A stretch of 44,037 nucleotides of DNA from JAEUSG01 sp964590225. Its GTDB lineage: Bacteria; Fibrobacterota; OXYB2-FULL-49-7; JAEUSG01. Within the stretch, counting starts at the first letter, position 1. Every line of letters begins with the position of its first letter. Below are positions 25,719 through 34,323 of the stretch, one piece after another. The position numbers and the translations under genes are program-made. The notes beneath the pieces were generated by a model. That model ran no database searches and was not told the origin of the DNA. It worked only from the letters and a program-made list of their open reading frames with translations. The stretch lies in contig CAZPWS010000027.1 in NCBI GenBank assembly GCA_964590225.1, positions 1 through 44,037 of the forward strand, given 5' to 3'.

Positions 25719-26302
25719 CTCCTTGTAAACCAGACAATAAGGGCAAGGGCAAAAAAGGCGCTAGTAGGCATAACCATAATTGTCCACTGATGCCACCAAT
25801 AATCACGAAACGGCAAAGGGTAACCTAATATGGTTCCAAAACCGAGGGGTTCACGAATTAACGCAATTGTTACAAGTACCATGCTGTAGCCAAGTCCCGA
25901 AGCAATACCGTCTAAAAACGAGGGCAGAGGAGGATTTGATGCGGCAAAAGCTTCTGCTCTACCCATTATTATGCAATTTGTAATTATTAGCCCCACATAG
26001 GGACCAATAAATCTATGCACTTCCGGACTCATTGCCTTGATAACAATATCAACTATCATTACAAACGCGGCAATAACAACAACCTGTGTAATCATGCGGA
26101 TTCGCTGTGGAATAGCGTTGCGCAATATTGAAAGGACAAAATTTGACATTGCAAGTGTAAAAATCACGCCAGCGCACATGTAAAGAGTGTTTTCAAGCAA
26201 GTTTGTTACTGCAAGAGCAGAACAGATCCCTAGAACCTGCCTTATTACAGGATTATCCCGAAACAAGCTCCGTTTGAATATTTCCGCCCTTTTTTCTGCC
26301 AT
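25706..26302 (-). CDS. nqrD: Na+-NQR subunit D
   Basis: 198 aa, six transmembrane helices. NqrD signatures: NPVIRQVLGICSALAVTNLL with conserved Cys, and ITNCIIMGRAEAFAA with the second Cys. The GRAEAFA motif distinguishes NqrD from the shorter RnfE. The inner-membrane partner of NqrE, contributing to Na+ movement. It starts 6 bp after nqrC. Confidence 0.93.
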   Translation of the reverse strand: MAEKRAEIFKRSLFRDNPVIRQVLGICSALAVTNLLENTLYMCAGVIFTLAMSNFVLSILRNAIPQRIRMITQVVVIAAFVMIVDIVIKAMSPEVHRFIGPYVGLIITNCIIMGRAEAFAASNPPLPSFLDGIASGLGYSMVLVTIALIREPLGFGTILGYPLPFRDYWWHQWTIMVMPTSAFFALALIVWFTRRWGK

Positions 26303-26308
26303 ATTCTA

Positions 26309-26845
26309 CTATTTACCTTTTTCGATCTTTATTTTTTCCATAACAGCGTTTAACCCAACCCGGAGTGCCATTGAGGTTTGCGAAGCTCCTGTTATTCCAT
26401 CGAAGACAAGATAAGCTCCATTGGTTTTGTTCCAATCTATTTTTAGACCACGAAACTGATTGGTGAAAGAACTTTCTTCTATCCTCGCGCCAAGACCTGG
26501 TGTTTCATGTTGTTCAAAAAAACGGATATTGGTTAAGATGGTTATCGTTGAATCAACAACGATAATACCGTTTATTTTATCCCAGAAGCCGTTTGTTACA
26601 AATGGTATGCCAATCTTACTTTTATCAACATTGAAAAATTCTCCTCTTAGTGAATCGAAAGTTATTACATCCCCACTATTTTTGTTAGCATCAAAAGCAT
26701 CATAGAGGATTTTATCGAATATTTTTTTTTGATTATCGATCAGTTTTTGCTTCGATACAGAATTAACCAATGCGAGCATTCCACCGGTAATGGCCAAAAT
26801 AATTACAATAAACAAGGAAATATACAGGGGGGAATTCTTACTCAT
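26309..26845 (-). CDS. nqrC: Na+-NQR subunit C (covalent FMN protein)
   Basis: 178 aa from the ATG at 26845, which overlaps the nqrB stop as ATGA; an in-frame ATG 33 bases earlier is less likely. One N-terminal membrane helix (about 8-27) and a periplasmic FMN-binding domain. The flavinylation motif reads DGITGASQTS (149-158). In most NqrC/RnfG proteins it is DxxSGAT, with FMN on the Thr; here the acceptor position is Ser155. ApbE is not encoded in the window. Shorter than Vibrio NqrC (about 257). Confidence 0.88.
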   Translation of the reverse strand: MSKNSPLYISLFIVIILAITGGMLALVNSVSKQKLIDNQKKIFDKILYDAFDANKNSGDVITFDSLRGEFFNVDKSKIGIPFVTNGFWDKINGIIVVDSTITILTNIRFFEQHETPGLGARIEESSFTNQFRGLKIDWNKTNGAYLVFDGITGASQTSMALRVGLNAVMEKIKIEKGK

Positions 26846-27777
26846 GCGTTCTTTCTGGCCCGATATCTTATGATCCATGAATCAAGCGATGGTCCTGCAA
26901 TGTTTCCAATAAGCACAGCAAAAGCCACTCCTCCGGCAAATGATGATTTAAACCTGAAGAGAATAATAAGCGCACCTATCAAAAAACCATAAATCCATTG
27001 CGATAGAGCTGTTTTAGGCGCACTCACTGGATCGGTTACCATAAAAACAGAAGCAAAAAGCAGTCCTCCCGCAAGAATGTTAAATGAGATACTCCCCATA
27101 AAAAAGGAAAAAACCGCCGCACCGAGCAGTGTGGAAAGCGTAAGTTGCCATTTAGCGGTTTTTGTTATAAAAAGATATGCGGCGCCAATAATAATGGCAA
27201 TGGCGCTTGCCTCTCCCATTGATCCAGCCGCAAGATTGCCTCCTATGGCTCCGGTAAAAAGTTCATATATCGGCGTATTGACTGAAAGATTTTTTGCTGC
27301 AAATAGCGGTGTGGCTGCGGTAAGCGCATCGCTTCCACCACTGGCGCTCCATTTTATTAATCCACCGGGAAAAGAGCCATAAGCGGGCGAAAATTGAGAG
27401 GCCATTTCAACAGGAAAAGAGACATATACAAAGGCCCTGCCAACAATAGCAGGGTTAAATGGATTTTTACCAAATCCGCCAAAAGCCTCTTTGGCAAAAA
27501 AGATTGCTACAACGGCTCCAACCGCTGGAATCCACAATGGTATTGACGGAGGAAGAGAAAGAGCAAGAAGAGTGGTTGACACAAAACAAGCAAGGCTTAC
27601 CTTGCCATTTTTTTTACTTTGCATAAACCATTCTGTAAGAAATCCGGCAGCAGAGGTAACGGTTACGATGAGCAGAGTTCGCCATCCAAAAAGATAGATA
27701 GCAGCAAAAGTAACCGGTACAAGAGCATAAAGCACTCTAACCATATTTTTCTGAAACATGAATTGCGGCTTTGTCAT
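26842..27777 (-). CDS. nqrB: Na+-NQR subunit B
   Basis: 312 aa from the ATG at 27777 (MTKPQFMFQKNMVRVLYAL). Starting at 27915 would add 46 unrelated residues overlapping the divergent gene. NqrB/RnfD family membrane protein with about ten helices, GGFGKNPFNPAIVGRAF, and the FMN-Thr motif SDALTAATPL (Thr156). MVTDPVSAP near residue 250 is conserved. It lacks about 100 N-terminal residues relative to Vibrio NqrB and is close to RnfD in length. First gene of the operon; no nqrA precedes it. No convincing SD. Confidence 0.9.
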   Translation of the reverse strand: MTKPQFMFQKNMVRVLYALVPVTFAAIYLFGWRTLLIVTVTSAAGFLTEWFMQSKKNGKVSLACFVSTTLLALSLPPSIPLWIPAVGAVVAIFFAKEAFGGFGKNPFNPAIVGRAFVYVSFPVEMASQFSPAYGSFPGGLIKWSASGGSDALTAATPLFAAKNLSVNTPIYELFTGAIGGNLAAGSMGEASAIAIIIGAAYLFITKTAKWQLTLSTLLGAAVFSFFMGSISFNILAGGLLFASVFMVTDPVSAPKTALSQWIYGFLIGALIILFRFKSSFAGGVAFAVLIGNIAGPSLDSWIIRYRARKNA

Positions 27778-27811
27778 ATCACAAATATAAATGTTATCTT
27801 GTTCATAAATT

Positions 27812-28195
27812 ATGAAATTGAAGGCTCGTATAACTTTTATGATTGGTCTCCTTGTGGCTATGCTTTTTACAGTTAAGATGGCTATTAACCCATCATTTAC
27901 AAAAATACCAGGCATTGCTATCGGAATATTCTTATTGATTTTTGGCTGGAAAATTGGCTGGACAACTTATAAAAGATTTACCATCCTTCTGGGGCATTTT
28001 GCCATAACGGGGGGCTGTCTTGCTACTGCCTACGCGATATATAATATTCCTTTTCTTGACAAACCACCTTTATTGGCTGAAGTTTTGGATTTTCCTCTTT
28101 TTTGGGGCCTTTTATCAATTTTTGGAGGAGTATGTATGATTTCTCACGGTAACTGTAACTGCACAATTGCCGCTCACAACAAGGTAAACAAATGA
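27812..28195 (+). CDS. Small membrane protein with HGNCNC motif
   Basis: 127 aa, four likely transmembrane helices (about 6-24, 32-50, 58-78, 91-111). Its last segment, MISHGNCNCTIAAHNKVN, carries two Cys and two His in a compact cluster. Family not recognised. It is divergent from nqrB across only 34 bp, and its stop overlaps the following dehydrogenase start as ATGA, so the two are translationally coupled. An internal ATG at 27839 is an alternative start; neither has a good SD. The Cys/His tail could bind metal, and the downstream enzyme also ends in a Cys-rich tail. Confidence 0.6.
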   Translation: MKLKARITFMIGLLVAMLFTVKMAINPSFTKIPGIAIGIFLLIFGWKIGWTTYKRFTILLGHFAITGGCLATAYAIYNIPFLDKPPLLAEVLDFPLFWGLLSIFGGVCMISHGNCNCTIAAHNKVNK

Positions 28196-29235
28196 AAATT
28201 GCATTTTTTGATACAAAGCCATACGACGAGATCTCCTTTTCTAACATCAACAAAGCCTATAATTACGATCTCAAATTTTTTAAGCCACATCTTGGCATCG
28301 AAACAGCGCCGCTTGCGGCAGGATTTGACGCTGTTTGCGCCTTTGTTAATGATATTGTTTCCCGTGAAGTTATTGATTCACTAATTCGCGACAATGTTAA
28401 AATTGTAGCCTTGCGATGCGCAGGATACAACAATGTTGACCTTAAGGCTGCACACGGAAGGCTTCCCGTTGTTCGCGTACCGGCATATTCACCTTATGCC
28501 GTCGCCGAACATGCCTTCGCTCTTTTGCTCACACTAAACAGAAAAACGCACAAAGCTTACAACAGGACAAGAGAATTCAATTTCACCCTTAATGGCCTCA
28601 TGGGGTTTGATCTTAATGGCAAAACAATTGCTATAATTGGCACGGGTAAAATTGGACGAATAGCAGTAAAAATAGCCCGCGGATTTGGCATGCGAGTTCT
28701 TGCTTTTGATACAACTCCCGATGCACAATTTGCTGCCGAAACTGGATGCGAGTTTGTTTCCATGGAAAAAGCGTTGTCGGAATCCGATATAATTTCGTTA
28801 CACTGCCCTTTAACGCCAGAAACAGTGAACCTTATTAACGACAACTCTATTGCCAATATGAAAAATGGGGCTTACATTATCAATACTGGCAGAGGTAAAC
28901 TGATTAACACTAAAAGCCTGATTAAAGGGTTAAAGAGCGGCAAAATTGGCGGAGCCGGCCTTGATGTTTACGAAGAAGAAACGGAATATTTCTTTGAAGA
29001 CTTCTCCGGTAGTGCAATAGAAGACGATACTTTGGCCAGGCTTATGACATTTCCTAATGTAGTTATTTCTTCCCATCAGGCCTTTTTTACCAACGAGGCA
29101 ATGGCAGCCATCGCAAAAACAACTATGGATAATTTGCAGCTTTTTTTTACAGAAAACAGACGACCAAATGAAATATGCTATCACTGCAACACGCGGCCAT
29201 GTCTCCGCAAAGATGGCCATGCTCGCTGTTTTTGA
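28192..29235 (+). CDS. ldhA: D-lactate dehydrogenase-like 2-hydroxyacid dehydrogenase with Cys-rich tail
   Basis: 347 aa. D-isomer-specific NAD-dependent dehydrogenase of the LdhA branch: RCAGYNNVDLKAA, nucleotide-binding GTGKIGRIAVK (about 150-160), catalytic Arg234 in INTGRGKL and His295 in SSHQAFFT, which is typical of fermentative D-LDH. The catalytic Glu lies in the YEEETEYF stretch. It should interconvert pyruvate and D-lactate in the cytoplasm. Unusually, after the normal end the chain continues CYHCNTRPCLRKDGHARCF with Cys329, 332, 337 and 346, a potential metal-binding or redox element. Coupled to the preceding small membrane protein. Substrate preference is inferred from the family. 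Confidence 0.87.
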   Translation: MKIAFFDTKPYDEISFSNINKAYNYDLKFFKPHLGIETAPLAAGFDAVCAFVNDIVSREVIDSLIRDNVKIVALRCAGYNNVDLKAAHGRLPVVRVPAYSPYAVAEHAFALLLTLNRKTHKAYNRTREFNFTLNGLMGFDLNGKTIAIIGTGKIGRIAVKIARGFGMRVLAFDTTPDAQFAAETGCEFVSMEKALSESDIISLHCPLTPETVNLINDNSIANMKNGAYIINTGRGKLINTKSLIKGLKSGKIGGAGLDVYEEETEYFFEDFSGSAIEDDTLARLMTFPNVVISSHQAFFTNEAMAAIAKTTMDNLQLFFTENRRPNEICYHCNTRPCLRKDGHARCF

Positions 29236-29239
29236 TTAA

Positions 29240-29294
29240 CCCAACTTATTCAATAGGAGGCGCCAAAGGCGCCGAACTATTTGAATTAGTTGGG
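29240..29294. repeat. Long hairpin 1 (convergent 3' region)
   Basis: Arms begin CCCAAC (29240) and end GTTGGG (29294), continue through TATTCAATAG against CTATTTGAAT with a bulge, and close on GGCGCC-AAA-GGCGCC (29259-29273). About 22 pairs. It lies 5 bp after the ldhA-like stop; a probable terminator or RNA-stabilising element, without a U-run. Confidence 0.7.
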
Positions 29295-29301
29295 ATTATC
29301 C

Positions 29302-29366
29302 CGTTTGGAAAAATCACCCATTTGGTGCTTGAAGTACTCAGCGCAAAATGATGATTTTTCTAAACG
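29302..29366. repeat. Long hairpin 2
   Basis: Outer arms CGTTTGGAAAAATCA (29302-29316) and TGATTTTTCTAAACG (29352-29366) match at 14 of 15 pairs, with further inner pairing (TTG/CAA, TGCT/AGCG). It lies 7 bp after hairpin 1 and directly abuts hairpin 3. Because of the symmetry both strands give similar spurious peptides. Confidence 0.7.
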
Positions 29367-29396
29367 CTTTGCATTAGAAATCTTTCTAATGCAAAG
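29367..29396. repeat. Perfect 30-bp palindrome (hairpin 3)
   Basis: CTTTGCATTAGAAA, then TC, then TTTCTAATGCAAAG: 14-bp arms without mismatch. It abuts hairpin 2 with no spacer, and the xerC-like gene ends 52 bp further right. It could be a protein-binding palindrome or the third stem of a composite element. Confidence 0.75.
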
Positions 29397-29448
29397 ATTG
29401 GGATTAAGCACAGGAAGCGGACATAAATGGCTAGTTTGGAATAATTTT

Positions 29449-30369
29449 TTATGCCCTCGGATGGGCTTGTTCGTAAACTTTCCGAAGTCTTTCGGCAGTG
29501 ATGTGGGTGTATATTTGCGTGGTGGAAAGGTTTTCATGTCCGAGCAATTCTTTTACGGCGAGGAGGTCGGCACCGGCATTAAGTAAATGTGTTGCAAAAG
29601 AGTGGCGTAAAACGTGCGGACTCTTTTTTGTTTTTTCTGTGACTTTGCGCAGCTCTTTTTCGACAATAAGCTGTACCATTCTTCGACCTATCCGTTTACC
29701 TTGTGCGCTCAGAAAAAGGGCATTTTCTTCAGCAATAGACCTTTTAGATAGGTGAAGGTTGGAGATAAATTCCGCTCTTGAATCGAGATAGCGATCATAT
29801 ATGGAAATGAATGAATCAGTGAGAGCGGCATACCTTTCTTTGTTTCCTTTTCCGATAACGAGAACCGTTTTTTCTCTTTTGCGCACCGATTGAATGGAAA
29901 GAGAGACAAGTTCCGACAAACGCAATCCTGATCCGTAAAAAAGTTCGATAATAGTTTTATTTCGTAATTCCTGATATGAATTTACATTTAAAAATTCGGG
30001 TGTCAATTTTTCAGCTTCAGTCTCTGTGAGAAAAACGGGTAATCTCTTATCGAGTTTAGGTGAACTTACGGAGAGCGCCGGATTCAACTGAAGCTTGCCT
30101 TTTCGACAAGCCCATGAAAAAAAGGAACGAACTGCCGTAAGTTTTCTTGCTATTGTTGCCTTTCCGCTTTTGATGGAGGAAAGAGAGGCGAGATAGCGGC
30201 GGATATCATTTCGATCAATTTTTTCGATTGAAAGGGATGCCCCTTTGTTTTGTATAAGAAAGGAAAAAAACTGGGTAAGGTCCCGTTTATAAGCAATAAT
30301 GGTATTTTCAGAAAATCTTTTTTCTAGTGAAAGGTATTCAATAAAAGGATCAACAAGTTCAGCGCCCAT
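29449..30369 (-). CDS. xerC: XerC/XerD-type tyrosine recombinase
   Basis: 306 aa, the usual Xer length. N-terminal SAM-like core-binding domain (FIEYLSLEKRFSENTIIAYK) and C-terminal catalytic domain with Arg in GSGLRLSELVSL, HxxR in SPHVLRHSFATHLL, GHENLSTTQIYTH and the nucleophilic Tyr in its last part. Xer proteins resolve chromosome dimers at dif with FtsK. It begins 15 bp after purL. I cannot tell XerC from XerD. No phage or integron context suggests a mobile integrase. No dif-like site recognised nearby. Confidence 0.88.
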   Translation of the reverse strand: MGAELVDPFIEYLSLEKRFSENTIIAYKRDLTQFFSFLIQNKGASLSIEKIDRNDIRRYLASLSSIKSGKATIARKLTAVRSFFSWACRKGKLQLNPALSVSSPKLDKRLPVFLTETEAEKLTPEFLNVNSYQELRNKTIIELFYGSGLRLSELVSLSIQSVRKREKTVLVIGKGNKERYAALTDSFISIYDRYLDSRAEFISNLHLSKRSIAEENALFLSAQGKRIGRRMVQLIVEKELRKVTEKTKKSPHVLRHSFATHLLNAGADLLAVKELLGHENLSTTQIYTHITAERLRKVYEQAHPRA

Positions 30370-30384
30370 ACAGGTTTCTAAGTT

Positions 30385-33300
30385 CTAAAGGAAGTAGCCA
30401 ACACCAGATTCAAAAATTTTCTGATCTTTATTGCCCGCAATATTCTTTAGTACATTAGGCCCTGTTCTCTCGGAATGTCCCATTTTACCAAATACACGGC
30501 CATCCGGACTCGATATGCCCTCAATATTATACACGCTACCGTTAACATTATAGTTGTCATCCGTAAGTCCGCCAAAAGGATCTGAATACTGGGTAGCAAT
30601 TTGTCCATTTTGAGCAAGCAACCTTACAGTAGTTTCTGGAGCATAAAAGCGGCCTTCACCATGCGAGACAGGGATTGCATGAACCTCGCCCACCTTTACA
30701 CCAGCTAACCATGGCGATAAATTAGAGGCTATTCGTGTGTAGGCAACTTTTGAAATATGCCGGCCAATTGTATTGAATGTTAATGTTGGAGAATCAGATT
30801 CCATGCTTCTAATTTCACCAAAGGGGACAAGCCCCAGCTTTATTAGTGCCTGAAAACCGTTGCATATTCCAAGAATAAGGCCATCTCTTTTTGTCAAAAG
30901 ATTCATTGTAGAGTCGCTTACGAGGCTATTCCTAAAAACGGCTGTTATGAATTTTCCAGAACCATCCGGCTCGTCTCCGGCGCTAAAGCCTCCTGGTATC
31001 ATGATTATCTGCGCTTTGTCTATTGTTGACGATAAAAGAGAAAGAGATTCTGAAATGGCTGAAGGCGTTATGTTGCGGATTATAACAGTTTCAACCCTTG
31101 CTCCCGCCTTCTTAAAGGCACGGGCAGAATCATATTCACAGTTAGTGCCTGGAAACACGGGTATTACTACAAGCGGCGCGGCTGTTGACTCTGCAATTGT
31201 TTTTTTGGCTGTTTTTACTGTAAAATTAATCAAGGTAGAGTTTGGTTTTGACCCGTTTTCTGGAGTTGTTGGAAATACCGATTCGAGGGGCGATGACCAT
31301 GCTTTATAAATGGATTCAAGATTAATTGCCGCACCATTGATTTTTATACTCTTTTCGATTGTTGTTTCTCCGAGAACAAGAGCATCGCTATCTACTTGTG
31401 AAGAAGAAGAAATTTCTGCAACAATCGAACCGTAATCAGGTGAAAAAAGTTTTCTGTTTTCTATAGGAGCAGAAAACGAAAAGCCGATACGGTTGCCAAA
31501 ACACATATACGAGACTGCGGCTGCGATTCCTCCGGTACCTATTGTATATGCGCTAAGTATTGCTCCAGAATCGATGAGTTCTTTGATTTTACTATACATT
31601 TTTTTCAGCTCGTTAAAGTCCGGCATCTCCGCACAATCTCTTTTTATTGCATAAAGAACAACCTTATTGCCGCTGCTTTTAAATTCTGGTGATATAATGG
31701 AGGCTGCATTAGCAACTGAAACAGCGAATGAGACAAGTGTTGGCGGAACGGAGATGTTCTCAAAGGTACCAGACATGCTGTCCTTACCTCCTATCGCAGG
31801 GATTCCAAGAGCTGTTTGCGCGGAGAAAGCGCCAAGCAGGGCGCATAACGGTTTACCCCATTTAGTTTTATCGGAACCAAGCTTTTCGAAATATTCCTGT
31901 AGCGTGAGTCTTATTGTTTTGTAGTCGCCGCCCGCAGACACAATTTTTGCGACAGAATGCACTACAGCGTAGATAGCTCCATGAAACGGACTCCATTGTG
32001 AAAGATAGGGATCAAAACCGTAACTCATCAATGTAGCCGTATCCGTTTCGCCTTTAATAACAGGAAGTTTTGCAGCCATAACTTCCGCCGGAGTATCCTG
32101 ATAGAGTCCGCCAAAAGGTAATAGTACGCTTGCCGCGCCGATGGTGCTGTCGAACCTTTCGACAAGCCCTTTACGGGAGCAGTTGTCAATGGATTTAATG
32201 TTGTCAATCCAAGCCTTTTCAATTGGATCAGAAGCGAGAGAGGCAATTTGGAGTGTAGAAAAATATGAGTTATTGGCTGGAGAGGACGCAAAAACATCAA
32301 TAGATTGAAGAACGCCATTTGTATTTATGAAGTCTCTTGATATGTCAACTATCTTGGCGCCGCGCCAGTACATCACGACCCTCTTTTCATTCGTTACGCG
32401 AGCTACAGAAACAGCTTCAAGGTTCTCCTTCGCTGCTTCTTCGATGAACAGGGCAACGCTTTCCGGTGAAAGTAGAACCGCCATTCTTTCCTGAGACTCG
32501 GAAATTGCCAGCTCCGTACCGTCAAGACCTTCATACTTTTTAGGAATTTTATCCAGATCGATAGAAAGACCGTCAGCAAGCTCGCCAATAGCTACAGAGA
32601 CCCCTCCTGCGCCAAAGTCGTTGCAAACTTTTATAAGCCTGCTTACGCGAGGGTTTCTGAAAAGTCGTTGAATTTTCCGTTCTGTTGGTGGGTTGCCCTT
32701 TTGCACTTCCGCTCCACACTTAGCGATTGACTCGGTGGTATGTTCTTTTGAGGAACCTGTGGCACCACCGCAACCGTCACGCCCGGTTCTGCCTCCAACA
32801 AGCACAACAACATCACCGGCTTCGGGTATGCCTCTAACTACATTGGCCTTTGGAGCAGCTGCTATTACTGCCCCGATTTCCATTCTTTTAGCAACATAGC
32901 CTTCATGGTAGATTTCTGACACAATGCCTGTTGCAAGACCAATCTGGTTACCATATGAGCTATAGCCATGTGCCGCCTCGACCGTAATTTTGCGCTGAGG
33001 AAGTTTTCCCTTGACTGTTTCTGACAGTTGTTTCCGAGGATCGCCACTACCTGTAACCCTCATCGCCTGATATACAAAAGACCTGCCCGAAAGTGGATCT
33101 CTTATGGCACCCCCGAGACAGGTAGCCGCTCCACCAAAAGGCTCAATTTCAGTCGGATGGTTATGGGTCTCGTTCTTGAACATAACAAGCCACTCTTCAG
33201 TTTTGCCGTCGATAATAGCAGGTACAACAATGCTACAAGCATTAACTTCATGAGTGTCTTCAATATCGGGTGCAAGCCCCCTTTTTTTTAGAAGTCGCAT

Positions 33301-34143
33301 TCCTGCTAAGGCAATGTCCATCAAAGAGGTGGGGTTATTTTTCCGTCCGAGCTCTTTTTTGGCGGAAAGATAGTCGTCGTAGGCCTTCTTAACCGGTTGC
33401 ATAGCGGGAGTGTTGTCAATAGTTACGCTTGTTAATTGGGTTAAAAATGTGGTATGTCGGCAGTGGTCAGACCAGTATGTATCGAGCATTCTTATTTCAG
33501 TAAGTGAAGGATCTCTTTTTTCGCTGTCGTGAAAATACCTCTGGCAAAAACTTAAATCCGCTTCGCTCATGGCAAGAGCCAGTTTCTGCCTTAGTTTTCG
33601 GAGGGCGTCTATAGGCAGATCAATAAAGCCATCAATAATTTCTATATCAGGAGGATCAAAGCCATTATCGGCGAGAGAAAGAGGAATATCCATCGATGCT
33701 TCGCGGCTATCCACAGGATTTATAAGATATTTTTTGATAGATGTGATATCGTCTAATTCGATATTTCCGTAAAGCACCACTACAATTGCAGTTTTAACAA
33801 TGACATTCAAACTTTCCTGGGAGATCATTCCTATACACTGAACGGCGGAATCAGCCCGTTGGTCGTACTGGCCTGGTAAATATTCGTAAGCAAAAATGGT
33901 GGCACCTTCAGTAGTTGGGAGCAGGGTCTCGAAAACGCTATCAACAGGCGGTTCCGCAAAAATAGTGTTCAATGCCTTATTGTAGTCGTTTTCGGAGAGA
34001 TTTTCTATGTCGTATCGGACAAATATCCTTACCCTTTTTACGGATGTTATTGATAGATATCCCTTTATGGCATGGAAAAGATGGTCAGCCGATATCGCAA
34101 ATGCTTCCTTTTTTTCTACAAACACCCGTCTAACGATGCTCAT
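30385..34143 (-). CDS. purL: Phosphoribosylformylglycinamidine synthase (single-chain PurL)
   Basis: 1252 aa from the ATG at 34143; a start 21 bases earlier has no SD and would leave almost no leader. The large fused form: N-terminal PurS-like domain, two FGAM synthase halves (LDTYWSDHCRHTTFLTQL, VMFKNETHNHPTEIEPFGG, and the second half with IGGKDSMSG), and a C-terminal class I glutamine amidotransferase with VFPGTNCEYDSARAFKKAGA, nucleophile Cys in LILGICNGFQAL and a His in VSHGEGRFY. It performs the fourth step of purine synthesis, FGAR to FGAM with ATP and glutamine, in the cytoplasm. Followed by the xer gene. Confidence 0.96.
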   Translation of the reverse strand: MSIVRRVFVEKKEAFAISADHLFHAIKGYLSITSVKRVRIFVRYDIENLSENDYNKALNTIFAEPPVDSVFETLLPTTEGATIFAYEYLPGQYDQRADSAVQCIGMISQESLNVIVKTAIVVVLYGNIELDDITSIKKYLINPVDSREASMDIPLSLADNGFDPPDIEIIDGFIDLPIDALRKLRQKLALAMSEADLSFCQRYFHDSEKRDPSLTEIRMLDTYWSDHCRHTTFLTQLTSVTIDNTPAMQPVKKAYDDYLSAKKELGRKNNPTSLMDIALAGMRLLKKRGLAPDIEDTHEVNACSIVVPAIIDGKTEEWLVMFKNETHNHPTEIEPFGGAATCLGGAIRDPLSGRSFVYQAMRVTGSGDPRKQLSETVKGKLPQRKITVEAAHGYSSYGNQIGLATGIVSEIYHEGYVAKRMEIGAVIAAAPKANVVRGIPEAGDVVVLVGGRTGRDGCGGATGSSKEHTTESIAKCGAEVQKGNPPTERKIQRLFRNPRVSRLIKVCNDFGAGGVSVAIGELADGLSIDLDKIPKKYEGLDGTELAISESQERMAVLLSPESVALFIEEAAKENLEAVSVARVTNEKRVVMYWRGAKIVDISRDFINTNGVLQSIDVFASSPANNSYFSTLQIASLASDPIEKAWIDNIKSIDNCSRKGLVERFDSTIGAASVLLPFGGLYQDTPAEVMAAKLPVIKGETDTATLMSYGFDPYLSQWSPFHGAIYAVVHSVAKIVSAGGDYKTIRLTLQEYFEKLGSDKTKWGKPLCALLGAFSAQTALGIPAIGGKDSMSGTFENISVPPTLVSFAVSVANAASIISPEFKSSGNKVVLYAIKRDCAEMPDFNELKKMYSKIKELIDSGAILSAYTIGTGGIAAAVSYMCFGNRIGFSFSAPIENRKLFSPDYGSIVAEISSSSQVDSDALVLGETTIEKSIKINGAAINLESIYKAWSSPLESVFPTTPENGSKPNSTLINFTVKTAKKTIAESTAAPLVVIPVFPGTNCEYDSARAFKKAGARVETVIIRNITPSAISESLSLLSSTIDKAQIIMIPGGFSAGDEPDGSGKFITAVFRNSLVSDSTMNLLTKRDGLILGICNGFQALIKLGLVPFGEIRSMESDSPTLTFNTIGRHISKVAYTRIASNLSPWLAGVKVGEVHAIPVSHGEGRFYAPETTVRLLAQNGQIATQYSDPFGGLTDDNYNVNGSVYNIEGISSPDGRVFGKMGHSERTGPNVLKNIAGNKDQKIFESGVGYFL

Positions 34144-34182
34144 TATCCTTTTTTCTCCCTTCATTTTGCATTTTAAAGCGTT

Positions 34183-34188
34183 ATTATA
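34183..34188 (-). promoter_or_regulatory. -10 box upstream of purL
   Basis: A perfect TATAAT on the minus strand, 39 bp before the preferred purL ATG at 34143. The matching -35 region is poor (TGAAGG-like), so an activator may be needed. A start near 34176 would give a leader of about 33 nt, supporting the shorter purL start. Confidence 0.4.
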
Positions 34189-34242
34189 GAAAATAAATCG
34201 GTAAAACCTTCACACTGTAATTTAGATAAAAAAAATTATCTG

Positions 34243-34271
34243 TTGACATTTTATCGCGGATAATATATGAT
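34243..34271 (+). promoter_or_regulatory. sigma70 promoter of the eight-gene operon
   Basis: Perfect TTGACA (34243-34248), a 17-bp spacer and TATGAT (34266-34271). Transcription should start near 34278, 46 nt before the first ATG at 34324. Back to back with the purL promoter in a 180-bp divergent region. Confidence 0.75.
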
Positions 34272-34278
34272 TAAATAC

Positions 34279-34290
34279 AACCAACTGGTT
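34279..34290 (+). promoter_or_regulatory. Putative repressor operator at the start site
   Basis: AACCA-AC-TGGTT, a perfect 5-bp inverted repeat with a 2-base centre, lying just downstream of the -10 box where a bound repressor would block initiation. Short enough that chance cannot be excluded. No regulator gene lies in the window. Confidence 0.4.
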
Positions 34291-34323
34291 TTTTTTATTT
34301 TGAAATAAAACAAAGGCGGAACG

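Noticed and set aside
27778..27915. 46-residue N-terminal extension of NqrB
   Set aside because: Antisense to the divergent membrane-protein gene and unlike any NqrB/RnfD start.
29286..29586. Overlapping open frames on both strands giving similar peptides (RLEKS...DFSKR)
   Set aside because: The likeness comes from the inverted-repeat DNA at 29302-29366, not from coding; the frames also overlap the 3' end of the xer gene.
29449..30369. Tyrosine recombinase as an integrase of a mobile element
   Set aside because: Length and motifs are those of chromosomal Xer, it follows purL by 15 bp, and no tRNA, att repeats or phage genes are near.
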